DNA from: Nitriliruptoraceae bacterium
Lineage (GTDB): Bacteria > Actinomycetota > Nitriliruptoria > Nitriliruptorales > Nitriliruptoraceae
DNA: 15,974 bases
Direction: 5' to 3'
NCBI GenBank assembly: GCA_003554005.1
Contig: PWEU01000210.1
Location: 1 to 15,974, forward strand
The notes under the pieces are model-generated. The model saw only the letters and a program-made list of their open reading frames with translations, had not been told where the DNA came from and made no database searches. Below, in pieces: positions 1-5,998 of this stretch. The position numbers and the translations under genes were made by a program. The first letter of the stretch is position 1. The number at the start of each line of letters is the position of its first letter.

Positions 1-393
1 ACGTCCGGCGCGGGTCAGCGCCCAGCCCGGCCGGTCCGCGTCGGGGGCCAGGGCCAGGTCGGTACCGAACACCGGGGTGATGCCCTCCGCGGCTGCAGCC
101 TGCGCGAACCGCACCACGCCGTACAGCCCGTCCCGGTCGGTGAGCGCCACGTGGGTCATGCCCGCAGCCGCGGTCGCCGCCGCCAGCTCACGGGGCCGGA
201 TCGCCCCATCGCGCATGGAGTAGCTGGAGCGGACGCTCAGGGGCGCGAAGGGCGGCGCGTCCGCCCGAGCCGGACGTTGCCGTGCGGCGGCGTGCACCTG
301 CTCGGCGGCAGCGGCGGCGCGGCGCGCGTCCGCTCCCAGGTCCTCCACGGTGTGCTGATGCTCCTGGGGTGACCAGGACCGGCTGCTCGCCAC
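1..393 (-). CDS. dnaE2: Error-prone DNA polymerase III alpha subunit, N-terminal PHP region (partial)
   Basis: The 5' end of a C-family DNA polymerase that leaves the window at position 1; 131 codons are visible. Residues about 55-115 match the N-terminal PHP region of DnaE proteins: a segment reading SSYSMRDGAIRP, then ALTDRDGLYGVVRFAQAA, then TPVFGTDL. DnaE2 performs error-prone translesion synthesis with ImuB in actinobacteria. The dnaE2 rather than dnaE1 assignment rests mainly on the SOS box just upstream, since the polymerase domain is not visible. I chose GTG at 391-393, preceded by GAGG about 8 nt away; GTG at 400-402 is an in-frame alternative. The usual PHP metal-binding histidines appear to be missing: the HxH position reads S-V-R and TDH reads TDR. 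The N-terminal 50 residues are Ala/Arg-rich and not recognised. Confidence 0.82.
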   Translation of the reverse strand, partial: MASSRSWSPQEHQHTVEDLGADARRAAAAAEQVHAAARQRPARADAPPFAPLSVRSSYSMRDGAIRPRELAAATAAAGMTHVALTDRDGLYGVVRFAQAAAAEGITPVFGTDLALAPDADRPGWALTRAGR

Positions 394-412
394 GGACCCC
401 ACCTCTACGGCT

Positions 413-426
413 CGAACGTGTGTTCG
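413..426 (-). promoter_or_regulatory. LexA SOS box of dnaE2
   Basis: CGAACGTGTGTTCG on the plus strand, CGAACACACGTTCG on the minus. It has the perfect CGAAC-N4-GTTCG form of actinobacterial LexA operators. It lies 19 nt upstream of the dnaE2 GTG and 2 nt downstream of a TACCGT -10 element, so it would cover the transcription start. Confidence 0.9.
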
Positions 427-428
427 CC

Positions 429-449
429 ACGGTAGGGCGTGGGTGCGAC
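429..449 (-). promoter_or_regulatory. Candidate dnaE2 promoter, GTCGCAC-N8-TACCGT
   Basis: Read on the minus strand, GTCGCAC (443-449) is followed by 8 nt and then TACCGT (429-434), directly before the LexA box. An almost identical element precedes the DUF6504 gene at 2731-2751, which supports function. The layout recalls the RecA-NDp (PafBC-type) promoter TTGTCRGTG-N8-TANNNT, but the RGTG part does not match. Two further GTGCGAC copies lie at 465-471 and 504-510 (plus strand), without a -10 at the right distance. Confidence 0.6.
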
Positions 450-660
450 CCGCCGCCAGCCGGTGTGCGACCCGCGACCCCCGCGCTCCTCCCGGGGCCA
501 AGCGTGCGACCTCGCTGCGGGGTGGCCGGGCGGCCGCTGGTGGCCGGCTGGCGGCACCACACCCGCCGGGGTGGTCACCACGGGGTAACCGATCGGCCAC
601 CGCCGGCCGCCTCGCTGCCCCGCCGACCTCGACGCAGAGGCAAGGGCCCGGGACCGGGCT

Positions 661-800
661 AGGAGGCAGGCCGCCGGGCAGGCCGCGGATCGGGCCAGGA
701 GGCAGGACGCGGTCAGGCCGCGGGGCAGGCCGCGGGGCAGGCCGCGGATCGGGCCAGGAGGTAGGCCGCGGATCGGGCCAGGAGGCAGGCCGCGGTCAGG
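661..800. repeat. Short direct-repeat cluster downstream of sseA
   Basis: A 23-bp unit beginning AGGCCGCGGATCGGG and ending CCAGGAGG occurs exactly at 680-702, 739-761 and 763-785. Partial units (CAGGCCGCGG and GCCAGGAGG fragments) lie around and between them. Copies 2 and 3 are one base apart; copies 1 and 2 start 59 bp apart. The cluster abuts the sseA stop codon and would be in its 3' untranslated region. Confidence 0.85.
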
Positions 801-1695
801 CCAGCGGCTCGGCCTCGCCGGTCTCGATCGGGGCGCGGACGAGGTTGCCCCACTCGGTCCACGAACCGTCGTAGTTGCGGACCCGCTCGTAGCCGAGCAG
901 GTGGGTCAGCACGAACCAGCTGTGACTGGAGCGCTCCCCGATCCGGCAGTAGACGACGACGTCGTCGTCCGGGGCGAGCCCCTGCTCCTGTTCGTACAAC
1001 TCCCGGAGCTCCTCGATCGGCTTGAAGGTGCCGTCCTCCTGGACCGCACGACCCCAGGGCACGCTGCGGGCGCCCGGGATGTGACCACCGCGCAGGGCAC
1101 CCTCCTGGGGATAGTCGGGCATGTGGGTGCGCTCACCGGTGAACTCCTGGGGACTGCGCACGTCCACCAGCTTCCCGCGCTGTTGCAGGTGCTCCTGCAC
1201 CTCATCGCGGAAGGCGCGGATCGGCGCATCGCTGCGGTGAACCTCCGGGTACCGCCCCCGGGGTCGATCCGGCTTCTCGGTGGTCAGCGTGCGGCCCTCG
1301 GCGATCCACTTGTCCCGACCGCCGTCGAGCAACCGCACGTCGTCGTGACCGAACAGCGTGAACACCCACAGGGCGTAGGCAGCCCGCCAGTTCGCCTTGT
1401 CACCGTAGAACACCACGGTGTCGCCACGGCTGATGCCCTTGCGCTCCATCAGCTCCGAGAAGGTCGCGCCGTCGATGTAGTCACGGGTGACGGCATCGTT
1501 GAGCTCGGTGTGCCAGTCGATCTTCACCGCGCCGGGGATGTGGCCCGTCTCGTACAGCAGCACGTCCTCGCTGGACTCCACCACGACCAGTTCGGGGTCG
1601 GCGAGTCGTTCGGCCAGCCAGTCGGTGGTGACCAGGATCCGCGGATCGGCGTAGGCGGCGATCTTGGCGTCGTGGTCGTTGGTCGTGACGGCCAT
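796..1695 (-). CDS. sseA: Thiosulfate/3-mercaptopyruvate sulfurtransferase (tandem rhodanese)
   Basis: A 299-residue two-domain rhodanese that moves a sulfane sulfur through a persulfidated cysteine in the cytoplasm. The N-terminal domain (about 15-140) is the inactive structural copy; its loop reads FYGDKANWRAAYALW without a cysteine. The C-terminal domain (about 160-295) carries Cys250 in VVVYCRIGERSSHSW, the catalytic loop of mycobacterial SseA. Length is normal for the family. The ATG at 1693-1695 follows GGAGGAG with an 8-nt spacer; an upstream in-frame extension to 1845 has no such support. It is divergent from sufE. Mycobacteria also keep an SseA-type rhodanese beside a SufE-like protein (recalled Rv3283/Rv3284), so the two probably cooperate in sulfur transfer. 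Confidence 0.93.
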   Translation of the reverse strand: MAVTTNDHDAKIAAYADPRILVTTDWLAERLADPELVVVESSEDVLLYETGHIPGAVKIDWHTELNDAVTRDYIDGATFSELMERKGISRGDTVVFYGDKANWRAAYALWVFTLFGHDDVRLLDGGRDKWIAEGRTLTTEKPDRPRGRYPEVHRSDAPIRAFRDEVQEHLQQRGKLVDVRSPQEFTGERTHMPDYPQEGALRGGHIPGARSVPWGRAVQEDGTFKPIEELRELYEQEQGLAPDDDVVVYCRIGERSSHSWFVLTHLLGYERVRNYDGSWTEWGNLVRAPIETGEAEPLA

Positions 1696-1740
1696 CGTGT
1701 CGGCTCCTCCATCGGATGTGGGCTGCGGATCGTCGAGCTG

Positions 1741-1756
1741 GCGGTCTCTAGACCGC
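1741..1756. promoter_or_regulatory. Inverted repeat in the sseA/sufE divergent promoter region
   Basis: GCGGTCT-CT-AGACCGC has perfect 7-bp arms with a 2-nt centre, 45 nt upstream of the sseA ATG and between the two divergent genes. Its size and symmetry suit a dimeric repressor. A possible plus-strand -10, TACGGT, lies at 1769-1774. No regulator gene is nearby, so the assignment is inference. Confidence 0.45.
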
Positions 1757-1884
1757 GTCCCGTAGAGGTACGGTGCCGGCGGTCCAGCCGGACGAACCGG
1801 TGGTCCCGACGATCTCTCCCGCAGTTGCCGCGCCGCCGTGGCCACGCGGTAGCTGCGAACCGACGAGCGTAGGAGCTGTAGCCG

Positions 1885-2316
1885 ATGGCGCTACCGACGG
1901 GCCTGCGGAAGGTGGTCGACGACTTCGCCGCTGTGCCGCTGGAGATGAAGATCGACCTGCTCGTGGAGTACACCGGGAAGGTCCCACCGCTCCCGGCCCA
2001 CCTGGCCGACCACCCCGAGCGGCTCGAGCAGGTCGAGGAGTGCCAGACCCCCTTCTTCCTCGCCACCGAGGTCGACGAGGACGACCGGGTGACGGTGTGG
2101 TTCGACTGCCCGCCCGAGGCCCCGACGACCCGGGGCTTCGCCGGTGTGCTGTCCGAGGGGCTGAAGGGGGCCACGGTCGACGAGGTCCTGGCGGTCCCGA
2201 GCGACTTCCACCACGACCTGGGGTTGGCCGCGGCGATCAGCCCGCTGCGACTGCGCGGCATGGACGCGATCCTGAGCCGGCTCAAGCGCAACGTCGCGTC
2301 CCACCGGGAGAACTGA
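1885..2316 (+). CDS. sufE: SufE-family sulfur acceptor protein
   Basis: A 143-residue protein that accepts persulfide sulfur and passes it to Fe-S cluster assembly or other acceptors. The N-terminal half matches SufE: LRKVVDDFAAVPLEMKIDLL, then VEECQTPFFL with the acceptor Cys53, then a VTVWFDCPPEAPTTRGFAGVL strand and turn. A C-terminal DLGL..ISPLRLRGM segment also fits the family. ATG 1885 follows AGGAG (1871-1875) with a 9-nt spacer. It is divergent from sseA across 189 bp. That pairing suggests SseA as sulfur donor here, since no SufS is visible in the window. It converges on the DUF6504 gene. Confidence 0.92.
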   Translation: MALPTGLRKVVDDFAAVPLEMKIDLLVEYTGKVPPLPAHLADHPERLEQVEECQTPFFLATEVDEDDRVTVWFDCPPEAPTTRGFAGVLSEGLKGATVDEVLAVPSDFHHDLGLAAAISPLRLRGMDAILSRLKRNVASHREN

Positions 2317-2333
2317 CCGGCCCTCGCGCCGGT
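2316..2333. terminator. Small hairpin between sufE and the DUF6504 gene
   Basis: ACCGGC (2316-2321) and GCCGGT (2328-2333) form a 6-bp stem with a 6-nt loop, placed between two convergent stop codons. There is no T tract, which is common in very GC-rich genomes. It could serve both strands. Confidence 0.4.
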
Positions 2334-2335
2334 GG

Positions 2336-2635
2336 TCAGTCCCAGACCCGATCGAGCCGCCACTGCTCCCCGCGACGCACCAGTTCGTACACCCCGCGGG
2401 TGGGGACCCCGTTGCGCGCTTCGACCCGCCACAGATCGGTGCGCTCGATCCGTTGGGGGAGCCCGTCGCCCCGCCGCCACCATCCCTCGTCCTCGTGCCA
2501 GTGACCGAGCACCACGAGGACCCGGTACCGCTGCCCACGCCAGCGGAAGGACACCGGCGCCGCCGCGTCGGTCCCCGCCACCGACCCGGCAGCGACCTCC
2601 ACCTCCTCCAACCGTTCCCGGTACCGCTTGCTCAT
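2336..2635 (-). CDS. DUF6504 family protein, probable SOS-induced mutasome accessory
   Basis: A 99-residue soluble protein. The core pattern is PVSFRWRGQRYRVLVVLGHWHEDEGWW, then TDLWRVEA, then GVYELVRRGEQWRLDRVWD, which matches DUF6504 as I recall it: a small, Trp/Arg-rich, mostly beta-strand family. In other actinobacteria this family is often encoded near dnaE2 and the Y-family imuB, and no biochemical role is established that I know of. ATG 2633-2635 follows GAGGAGG with an 8-nt spacer, so the longer frame to 2779, which would run through the LexA box, is rejected. Here it has its own LexA box and a promoter shared in sequence with dnaE2, 1.9 kb away. That links it to error-prone repair. 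Confidence 0.82.
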   Translation of the reverse strand: MSKRYRERLEEVEVAAGSVAGTDAAAPVSFRWRGQRYRVLVVLGHWHEDEGWWRRGDGLPQRIERTDLWRVEARNGVPTRGVYELVRRGEQWRLDRVWD

Positions 2636-2705
2636 CCTCGTCGCCTCCTCGTCGCGGCCCCCCGACGGACCCGAACCGCTGCTGACCGCCGGCGTCCGCG
2701 CTTGC

Positions 2706-2719
2706 CGAACGTGTGTTCG
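2706..2719 (-). promoter_or_regulatory. LexA SOS box of the DUF6504 gene
   Basis: CGAACGTGTGTTCG, identical in all 14 positions to the dnaE2 box at 413-426, including the four spacer bases. It lies 70 nt upstream of the DUF6504 start and 11 nt downstream of a TACCGT -10 element on the minus strand. Confidence 0.88.
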
Positions 2720-2730
2720 CTTCGTCGTTG

Positions 2731-2751
2731 ACGGTACGACCTGGGTGCGAC
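2731..2751 (-). promoter_or_regulatory. Candidate DUF6504 promoter, GTCGCAC-N8-TACCGT
   Basis: On the minus strand GTCGCAC (2745-2751), 8 nt, then TACCGT (2731-2736). It matches the dnaE2 promoter at 18 of 21 positions, including CCA at the start of the spacer. TG precedes GTCGCAC in part, so TGTCG agrees with the front half of the RecA-NDp/PafBC consensus. Confidence 0.6.
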
Positions 2752-2955
2752 ACCCGCCACCCCGACCCTCGGAGCGCACGACCGGCGCACACCCTCCGCT
2801 CGCCCGACCCCAGTGGTTGACGTGCGTCGACCGCGCGACAAGGCTCGTCCAAGGTGGGCGTCACCACGGTGACGCGACCGTCGGTGGCCAGATCGGCGAC
2901 CGGCGGAGGAGAGCGACGGCTGGCGCCGGGTCGCGAGCGCGAGGGGCGACACACG

Positions 2956-3792
2956 ATGATGGCAAAGGACCATGCGGGCAAGCGCTTCGGGCCCGAGGAC
3001 TACAACAAGAAGGGCGTGCTCAAGAGCAGCGTCTACGAGGAGGAGCTCACCCGGCTCCAGATCGAGCTCGTCAAGCTCCAGCACTGGGTCAAGGAGGAGG
3101 GCAAGCGCATCGTCGTGATCTTCGAGGGCCGCGACGCCGCCGGCAAGGGCGGGGGCATCAAGCGGATCTCGGAGCGGACCAACCCCCGCATCATCCGCAC
3201 GGTCGCCCTGGGCACGCCGTCGGACCGCGAGAAGACCCAGTGGTACTTCCAGCGCTACGTCGAGGTGCTGCCGGCAGCCGGCGAGGTCGTGATGTTCGAC
3301 CGCTCCTGGTACAACCGCGCTGGGGTCGAGCGGGTGATGGGCTTCGCCGATGAGGAGCAGGTCCGGGAGTTCATGCGCACCTGCCCGGAGTTCGAGCGCA
3401 TGCTAGTGCGTGCCGGCATCTCGATCGTGAAGTACTGGTTCTCGATCAGCGACGAGGAGCAGGAGCGCCGCTTCCAGGCCCGCAACGAGGATCCGACGCG
3501 GCGTTGGAAGCTGTCGCCCATGGCCCTCGAGTCCCGGCAGCGCTGGGAGGACTACTCCCGCGCCAAGGACGACGCGTTCAACCACACCGACATCAAGCAG
3601 GCCCCCTGGTGGGGGGTGCAGGCCGACGTGAAGAAGCACGCGCGCCTCAACTGCATCGCGCACCTGCTCGAGCAGTTCGACTACACCGATGCCACCCCCG
3701 AACCGGTCGAGCTCGGCGAGCGGCCACCCCGGCGCGGCGGCTACGTCCGACCACCGATCGAGGACCAGACCTTCGTCCCCGAGCGCTACTGA
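2956..3792 (+). CDS. ppk2: Polyphosphate kinase 2 (PPK2)
   Basis: A 278-residue cytosolic kinase that transfers phosphate between polyphosphate and nucleotides; family members make ATP or GTP from NDPs. Walker A is GRDAAGKGGG at residues 58-67 and Walker B is VVMFDRSWYNRAGVERVMGF from residue 111. The lid-type segments FSISDEEQERRFQAR and the conserved WKLSPMALESRQRWEDYSRAKDD region follow. The full-length single domain and these motifs fit class I PPK2, which would favour NDP phosphorylation; the class call is inference. ATG 2956 (followed by a second ATG) is preceded by GAGGGG at 2941-2946 with a 9-nt spacer. A strong hairpin 17 nt after the stop probably terminates it. Confidence 0.95.
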   Translation: MMAKDHAGKRFGPEDYNKKGVLKSSVYEEELTRLQIELVKLQHWVKEEGKRIVVIFEGRDAAGKGGGIKRISERTNPRIIRTVALGTPSDREKTQWYFQRYVEVLPAAGEVVMFDRSWYNRAGVERVMGFADEEQVREFMRTCPEFERMLVRAGISIVKYWFSISDEEQERRFQARNEDPTRRWKLSPMALESRQRWEDYSRAKDDAFNHTDIKQAPWWGVQADVKKHARLNCIAHLLEQFDYTDATPEPVELGERPPRRGGYVRPPIEDQTFVPERY

Positions 3793-4839
3793 CCCGGCGA
3801 GCATCAGCGGCCCCTGTCCCGGCAGGGGCCACCAGCGCGGTCGGGGGCAGGGTCCCCCCTCCTCGTCGGGGACCTCCCGGCCCGCCCTGCGGGCGAGCTC
3901 GGCCGCGGCCGACGCCGCGACCTCGCCCAGGGGCTCACCTGCCACGACCCGGGCGTTGAACCCACCCAGCAGCGCCGTGGTCAGGTGGCCGGCCATCGGG
4001 CTGATGGCCCCGCTGATCGCCGGCCGCTCCAGCATCGCGTCGCGACGCGCCTGCGGGAGCACCACGAAGGCCGGGAACACCTGCAGGTCATCCACCAGGG
4101 GGCGGAGCCCCGCGGCCCACGCCGCTCCGTCGGTCGCGGTGGTCAACCCGGCGATGCAGTCACCGGCGACCACCCCGCGCACGGCGTCGGCCGGCGGCGC
4201 GGCCAGCACCGGCTGGTCGCTGCGGACGCTGTAGGCGGCCAGCCCCGCCCGCAGCCCGTCGGGTCGGGACGCGAACTCCGGGTCGACGCACAGCGTCGCA
4301 TCGGGGCGGGCGGACAGCCGGCTCGCCAACTGGGAGACGGTGGCGAGATCGGCATCCGCCGCCGGCGGACCGGGGACCACGAAGGCGAAGGTCGCGTTGG
4401 CCGGTGGCTCGTCGATCCCCTCGAGGAACCGGGGCCGGAACCACAGCAGCCCCTCCTGTGCGTCGTGGGAGCGGACCTCCTCGAAGCTGGCCCGGGGGTC
4501 CCCGGGCGGGTCGCCACGCCCGAGGGTCTCCAGCCAGGCCTCACCGGTGTAGCCGGACCGGACCTCGACGTCGCCGCGCTCGAGGGCCTGGCGGGTGTCC
4601 CGGGCGTCGGAGAACGCGACGACCTCCGCCTCGACCTGCTGGAGGGCCAGCAGCGCGACCAGGGTGTGGGCCAGCAGCCCCGACTCGGCGTCGGGCCCCG
4701 CCGCGACACGGACCGGCGGCAGGGCCGGCGTCGTCTCGTCGGGGTCGGGGGCGACGCCCGCGGACCGACCGAACAGCGCCAGCGCCCCCAGCAGGAGCAC
4801 GCCGGCGACCAGGGTCAACGGAACCAGGGGACGTCGCAT
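3403..4839 (-). CDS. OpuAC/ProX-type osmoprotectant substrate-binding protein, 3' end probably frameshifted
   Basis: As read, 478 residues. Residues 1-24 are a signal sequence or anchor (RRPLVPLTLVAGVLLLGALALF) with no lipobox cysteine. Residues 43-318 have the type II periplasmic-binding pattern of quaternary-amine ABC transporters: VRVAAGPDAESGLLAHTLVALL, then ALERGDVEVRSGYTGEAWLETL, ending GGFNARVVAGEPLGEVAASAAAELA. That fold ends near residue 318, so the last 160 residues are extra, and 130 of them are antisense to ppk2. Losing one base from the C6 run at 3854-3859 would end the protein at TGA 3804-3806, 11 nt from the ppk2 stop. ATG 4837-4839 lacks a clear ribosome binding site. No permease or ATPase is adjacent, so the ligand is unknown. 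Confidence 0.72.
   Translation of the reverse strand: MRRPLVPLTLVAGVLLLGALALFGRSAGVAPDPDETTPALPPVRVAAGPDAESGLLAHTLVALLALQQVEAEVVAFSDARDTRQALERGDVEVRSGYTGEAWLETLGRGDPPGDPRASFEEVRSHDAQEGLLWFRPRFLEGIDEPPANATFAFVVPGPPAADADLATVSQLASRLSARPDATLCVDPEFASRPDGLRAGLAAYSVRSDQPVLAAPPADAVRGVVAGDCIAGLTTATDGAAWAAGLRPLVDDLQVFPAFVVLPQARRDAMLERPAISGAISPMAGHLTTALLGGFNARVVAGEPLGEVAASAAAELARRAGREVPDEEGGPCPRPRWWPLPGQGPLMLAGSVALGDEGLVLDRWSDVAAAPGWPLAELDRFGGGIGVVELLEQVRDAVEARVLLHVGLHPPPGGLLDVGVVERVVLGAGVVLPALPGLEGHGRQLPTPRRILVAGLEAALLLLVADREPVLHDRDAGTH
3809..3830. terminator. Hairpin downstream of ppk2
   Basis: GGCCCCTG (3809-3816) and CAGGGGCC (3823-3830) form a perfect 8-bp stem with a TCCCGG loop, 17 nt after the ppk2 stop. 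There is no T tract. It lies inside the end of the convergent gene as read, or just inside it if the frame is corrected. Confidence 0.6.
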
Positions 4840-4909
4840 AGCCGCAGGCTGCCACACCGCAGGCCTGGTGCGCGACCGTGGCGCCGCGGAAGCCCGCGTG
4901 CCGGTGGCG

Positions 4910-4915
4910 TACCCT
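4910..4915 (+). promoter_or_regulatory. Candidate -10 element TACCCT
   Basis: GTGGCG-TACCCT lies 48 nt upstream of the lipoprotein GTG start. The same hexamer sits before the kinase, zinc-ribbon and msrB genes. No clear -35 is seen. Confidence 0.4.
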
Positions 4916-4963
4916 CCGAACGCACCATCCCGTCCGTCGCTCGCGTCCTCCCGCGGAGGAGCC

Positions 4964-5998
4964 GTGCCCCTGCCGTCCCGCGCCCCGCGCACGCCCGTTG
5001 CCGGCCGCTCCCCCCGCCCCCGCGCGCGATCGGCCGGTCCAGACCGCCTCGGAACCGTCCTCACGCTGGTGGTGGTGGCAGCGCTGACGCTGGCGGGCTG
5101 CGCGGGTGAACCCGACCCCATCGAGTTGGTGGTGGAGCCGGCCAGCTTCGACCTCGCCGTCGGCGAGGACCAGCGCCTGCTGGTCGGACTGTTCACCGCC
5201 GAGCGACAGCTCGTCGCCCACGGCGAGGTGGAACTCGGGCTGGCCTACCTCGGTGACGGCTCGGAGGGCAGCGCCGCGATCGAGCAGTCGGTGCCGGCCC
5301 GGTTCGTCCCGGTCCCCGGTGGGCAGATCGGGGCGCCGACCGACGCTCCCTCGCTGGTCGAGGACACCGGCACCGGGGTGTACGCCGCCACCGTCGACCT
5401 CGACCGACCCGGGGTCTGGGGGGTACGCATCGTCGGCGAACTCGAGGACGGCACCCCCTTCTCCGGCAACCGGACCTTCCCCGTCCTCGAGGAACACCTG
5501 GTCCCCGCTCCCGGTGACGAGGCGCCGCAGGTGGACAACCTCACCCTCGACGACGTCGGATCGGGGGCCGTGCGGGCCGTCCAGCTCGACTCCCGCGCCC
5601 AGGCCGCCAACAGCGAGGTGGCGTTCCCTGACCTCCACATCCACACCGTCGCAGGGTCGATCGAGGCCGGCCGGCCCGTCGTCGTCGCCGTCGCCCCCCC
5701 CGTCTACTGCCGTACGCGCTTCTGCGGGCCCCTCACCGAGGTGATCGCCGACCTGGCCCAGCGGTACCAGGACCGGGCCGACTTCATCCCCCTCGAGGTG
5801 TGGGAGGACTTCGACTCCCAGACCCTCAACGAGGCCGCGGCCGCGTTCATCCAGACCGAGATCGGCGGCAACGAGCCCTGGGTGTTCCTGATCGGCGAGG
5901 ACGGCCGGATCGCCGCCCGGTGGGACAACATCCTGGACGTCGAGGCGCTGACCGAGGACCTGGAGGACCTGCCCGTGCTGGACGAGGCCGGCACATGA
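4964..5998 (+). CDS. Lipoprotein with C-terminal thioredoxin-like domain (CX4C)
   Basis: A 344-residue exported lipoprotein. Arg-rich residues 1-28 precede a hydrophobic segment and the lipobox LTLAGC, with Cys46 as the lipidated residue. Residues 52-170 look like an all-beta domain (IELVVEPASFDLAVGEDQRLLVGLF ... GVYAATVDLDRPGVWGVRIVGEL). Residues 235-335 look like a thioredoxin fold: GRPVVVAVAPPVYCRTRFCGP, then DFIPLEVWED, then WVFLIGEDGRIAARW. The redox-type pair is C249-x4-C254 instead of CXXC. It probably acts at the outer face of the membrane on cysteines or a metal; the substrate is unknown. GTG 4964 follows GGAGGAG with a short spacer, and an earlier start would add unrelated sequence. 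Its TGA overlaps the next ATG. Confidence 0.78.
   Translation: MPLPSRAPRTPVAGRSPRPRARSAGPDRLGTVLTLVVVAALTLAGCAGEPDPIELVVEPASFDLAVGEDQRLLVGLFTAERQLVAHGEVELGLAYLGDGSEGSAAIEQSVPARFVPVPGGQIGAPTDAPSLVEDTGTGVYAATVDLDRPGVWGVRIVGELEDGTPFSGNRTFPVLEEHLVPAPGDEAPQVDNLTLDDVGSGAVRAVQLDSRAQAANSEVAFPDLHIHTVAGSIEAGRPVVVAVAPPVYCRTRFCGPLTEVIADLAQRYQDRADFIPLEVWEDFDSQTLNEAAAAFIQTEIGGNEPWVFLIGEDGRIAARWDNILDVEALTEDLEDLPVLDEAGT

Larger units (their letters stand above)
394..795. other. Intergenic region between dnaE2 and sseA
   Basis: A 402-bp gap between the dnaE2 5' end and the sseA 3' end. It holds the SOS promoter and LexA box at 413-449 and a GC-rich stretch at 450-650 where I see no credible gene. A cluster of short direct repeats at 661-800 follows. 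Open frames here are Arg/Pro/Gly-rich and show no family resemblance. Confidence 0.7.
2636..2955. other. Divergent intergenic region between the DUF6504 gene and ppk2
   Basis: A 320-bp gap. The left half holds the SOS-regulated promoter of the DUF6504 gene (2706-2751). On the plus strand TTGACG (2817-2822) is followed after 17 nt by AAGGCT (2840-2845), a plausible ppk2 promoter with a weak -10. That would leave a leader of about 100 nt. I see no small gene in it. Confidence 0.5.

Noticed and set aside
188..662. Small open frames on both strands across the dnaE2 5' region and spacer
   Set aside because: They overlap the DnaE2 coding sequence, LexA box and promoter, and encode Arg/Pro/Gly-rich sequence without homology.
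680..785. Three 23-bp repeats considered as a CRISPR array
   Set aside because: Spacing is irregular (36 nt and 1 nt between copies), there are no unique spacers of constant length, and no cas genes are nearby.
1696..1845. Fifty-codon N-terminal extension of sseA
   Set aside because: The internal ATG has a strong GGAGGAG site, and the extension is low-complexity and runs through the promoter dyad.
2854..2955. N-terminal extension of ppk2 from ATG 2854
   Set aside because: No ribosome binding site; PPK2 homology begins after the ATG pair at 2956, which has GAGGGG upstream.
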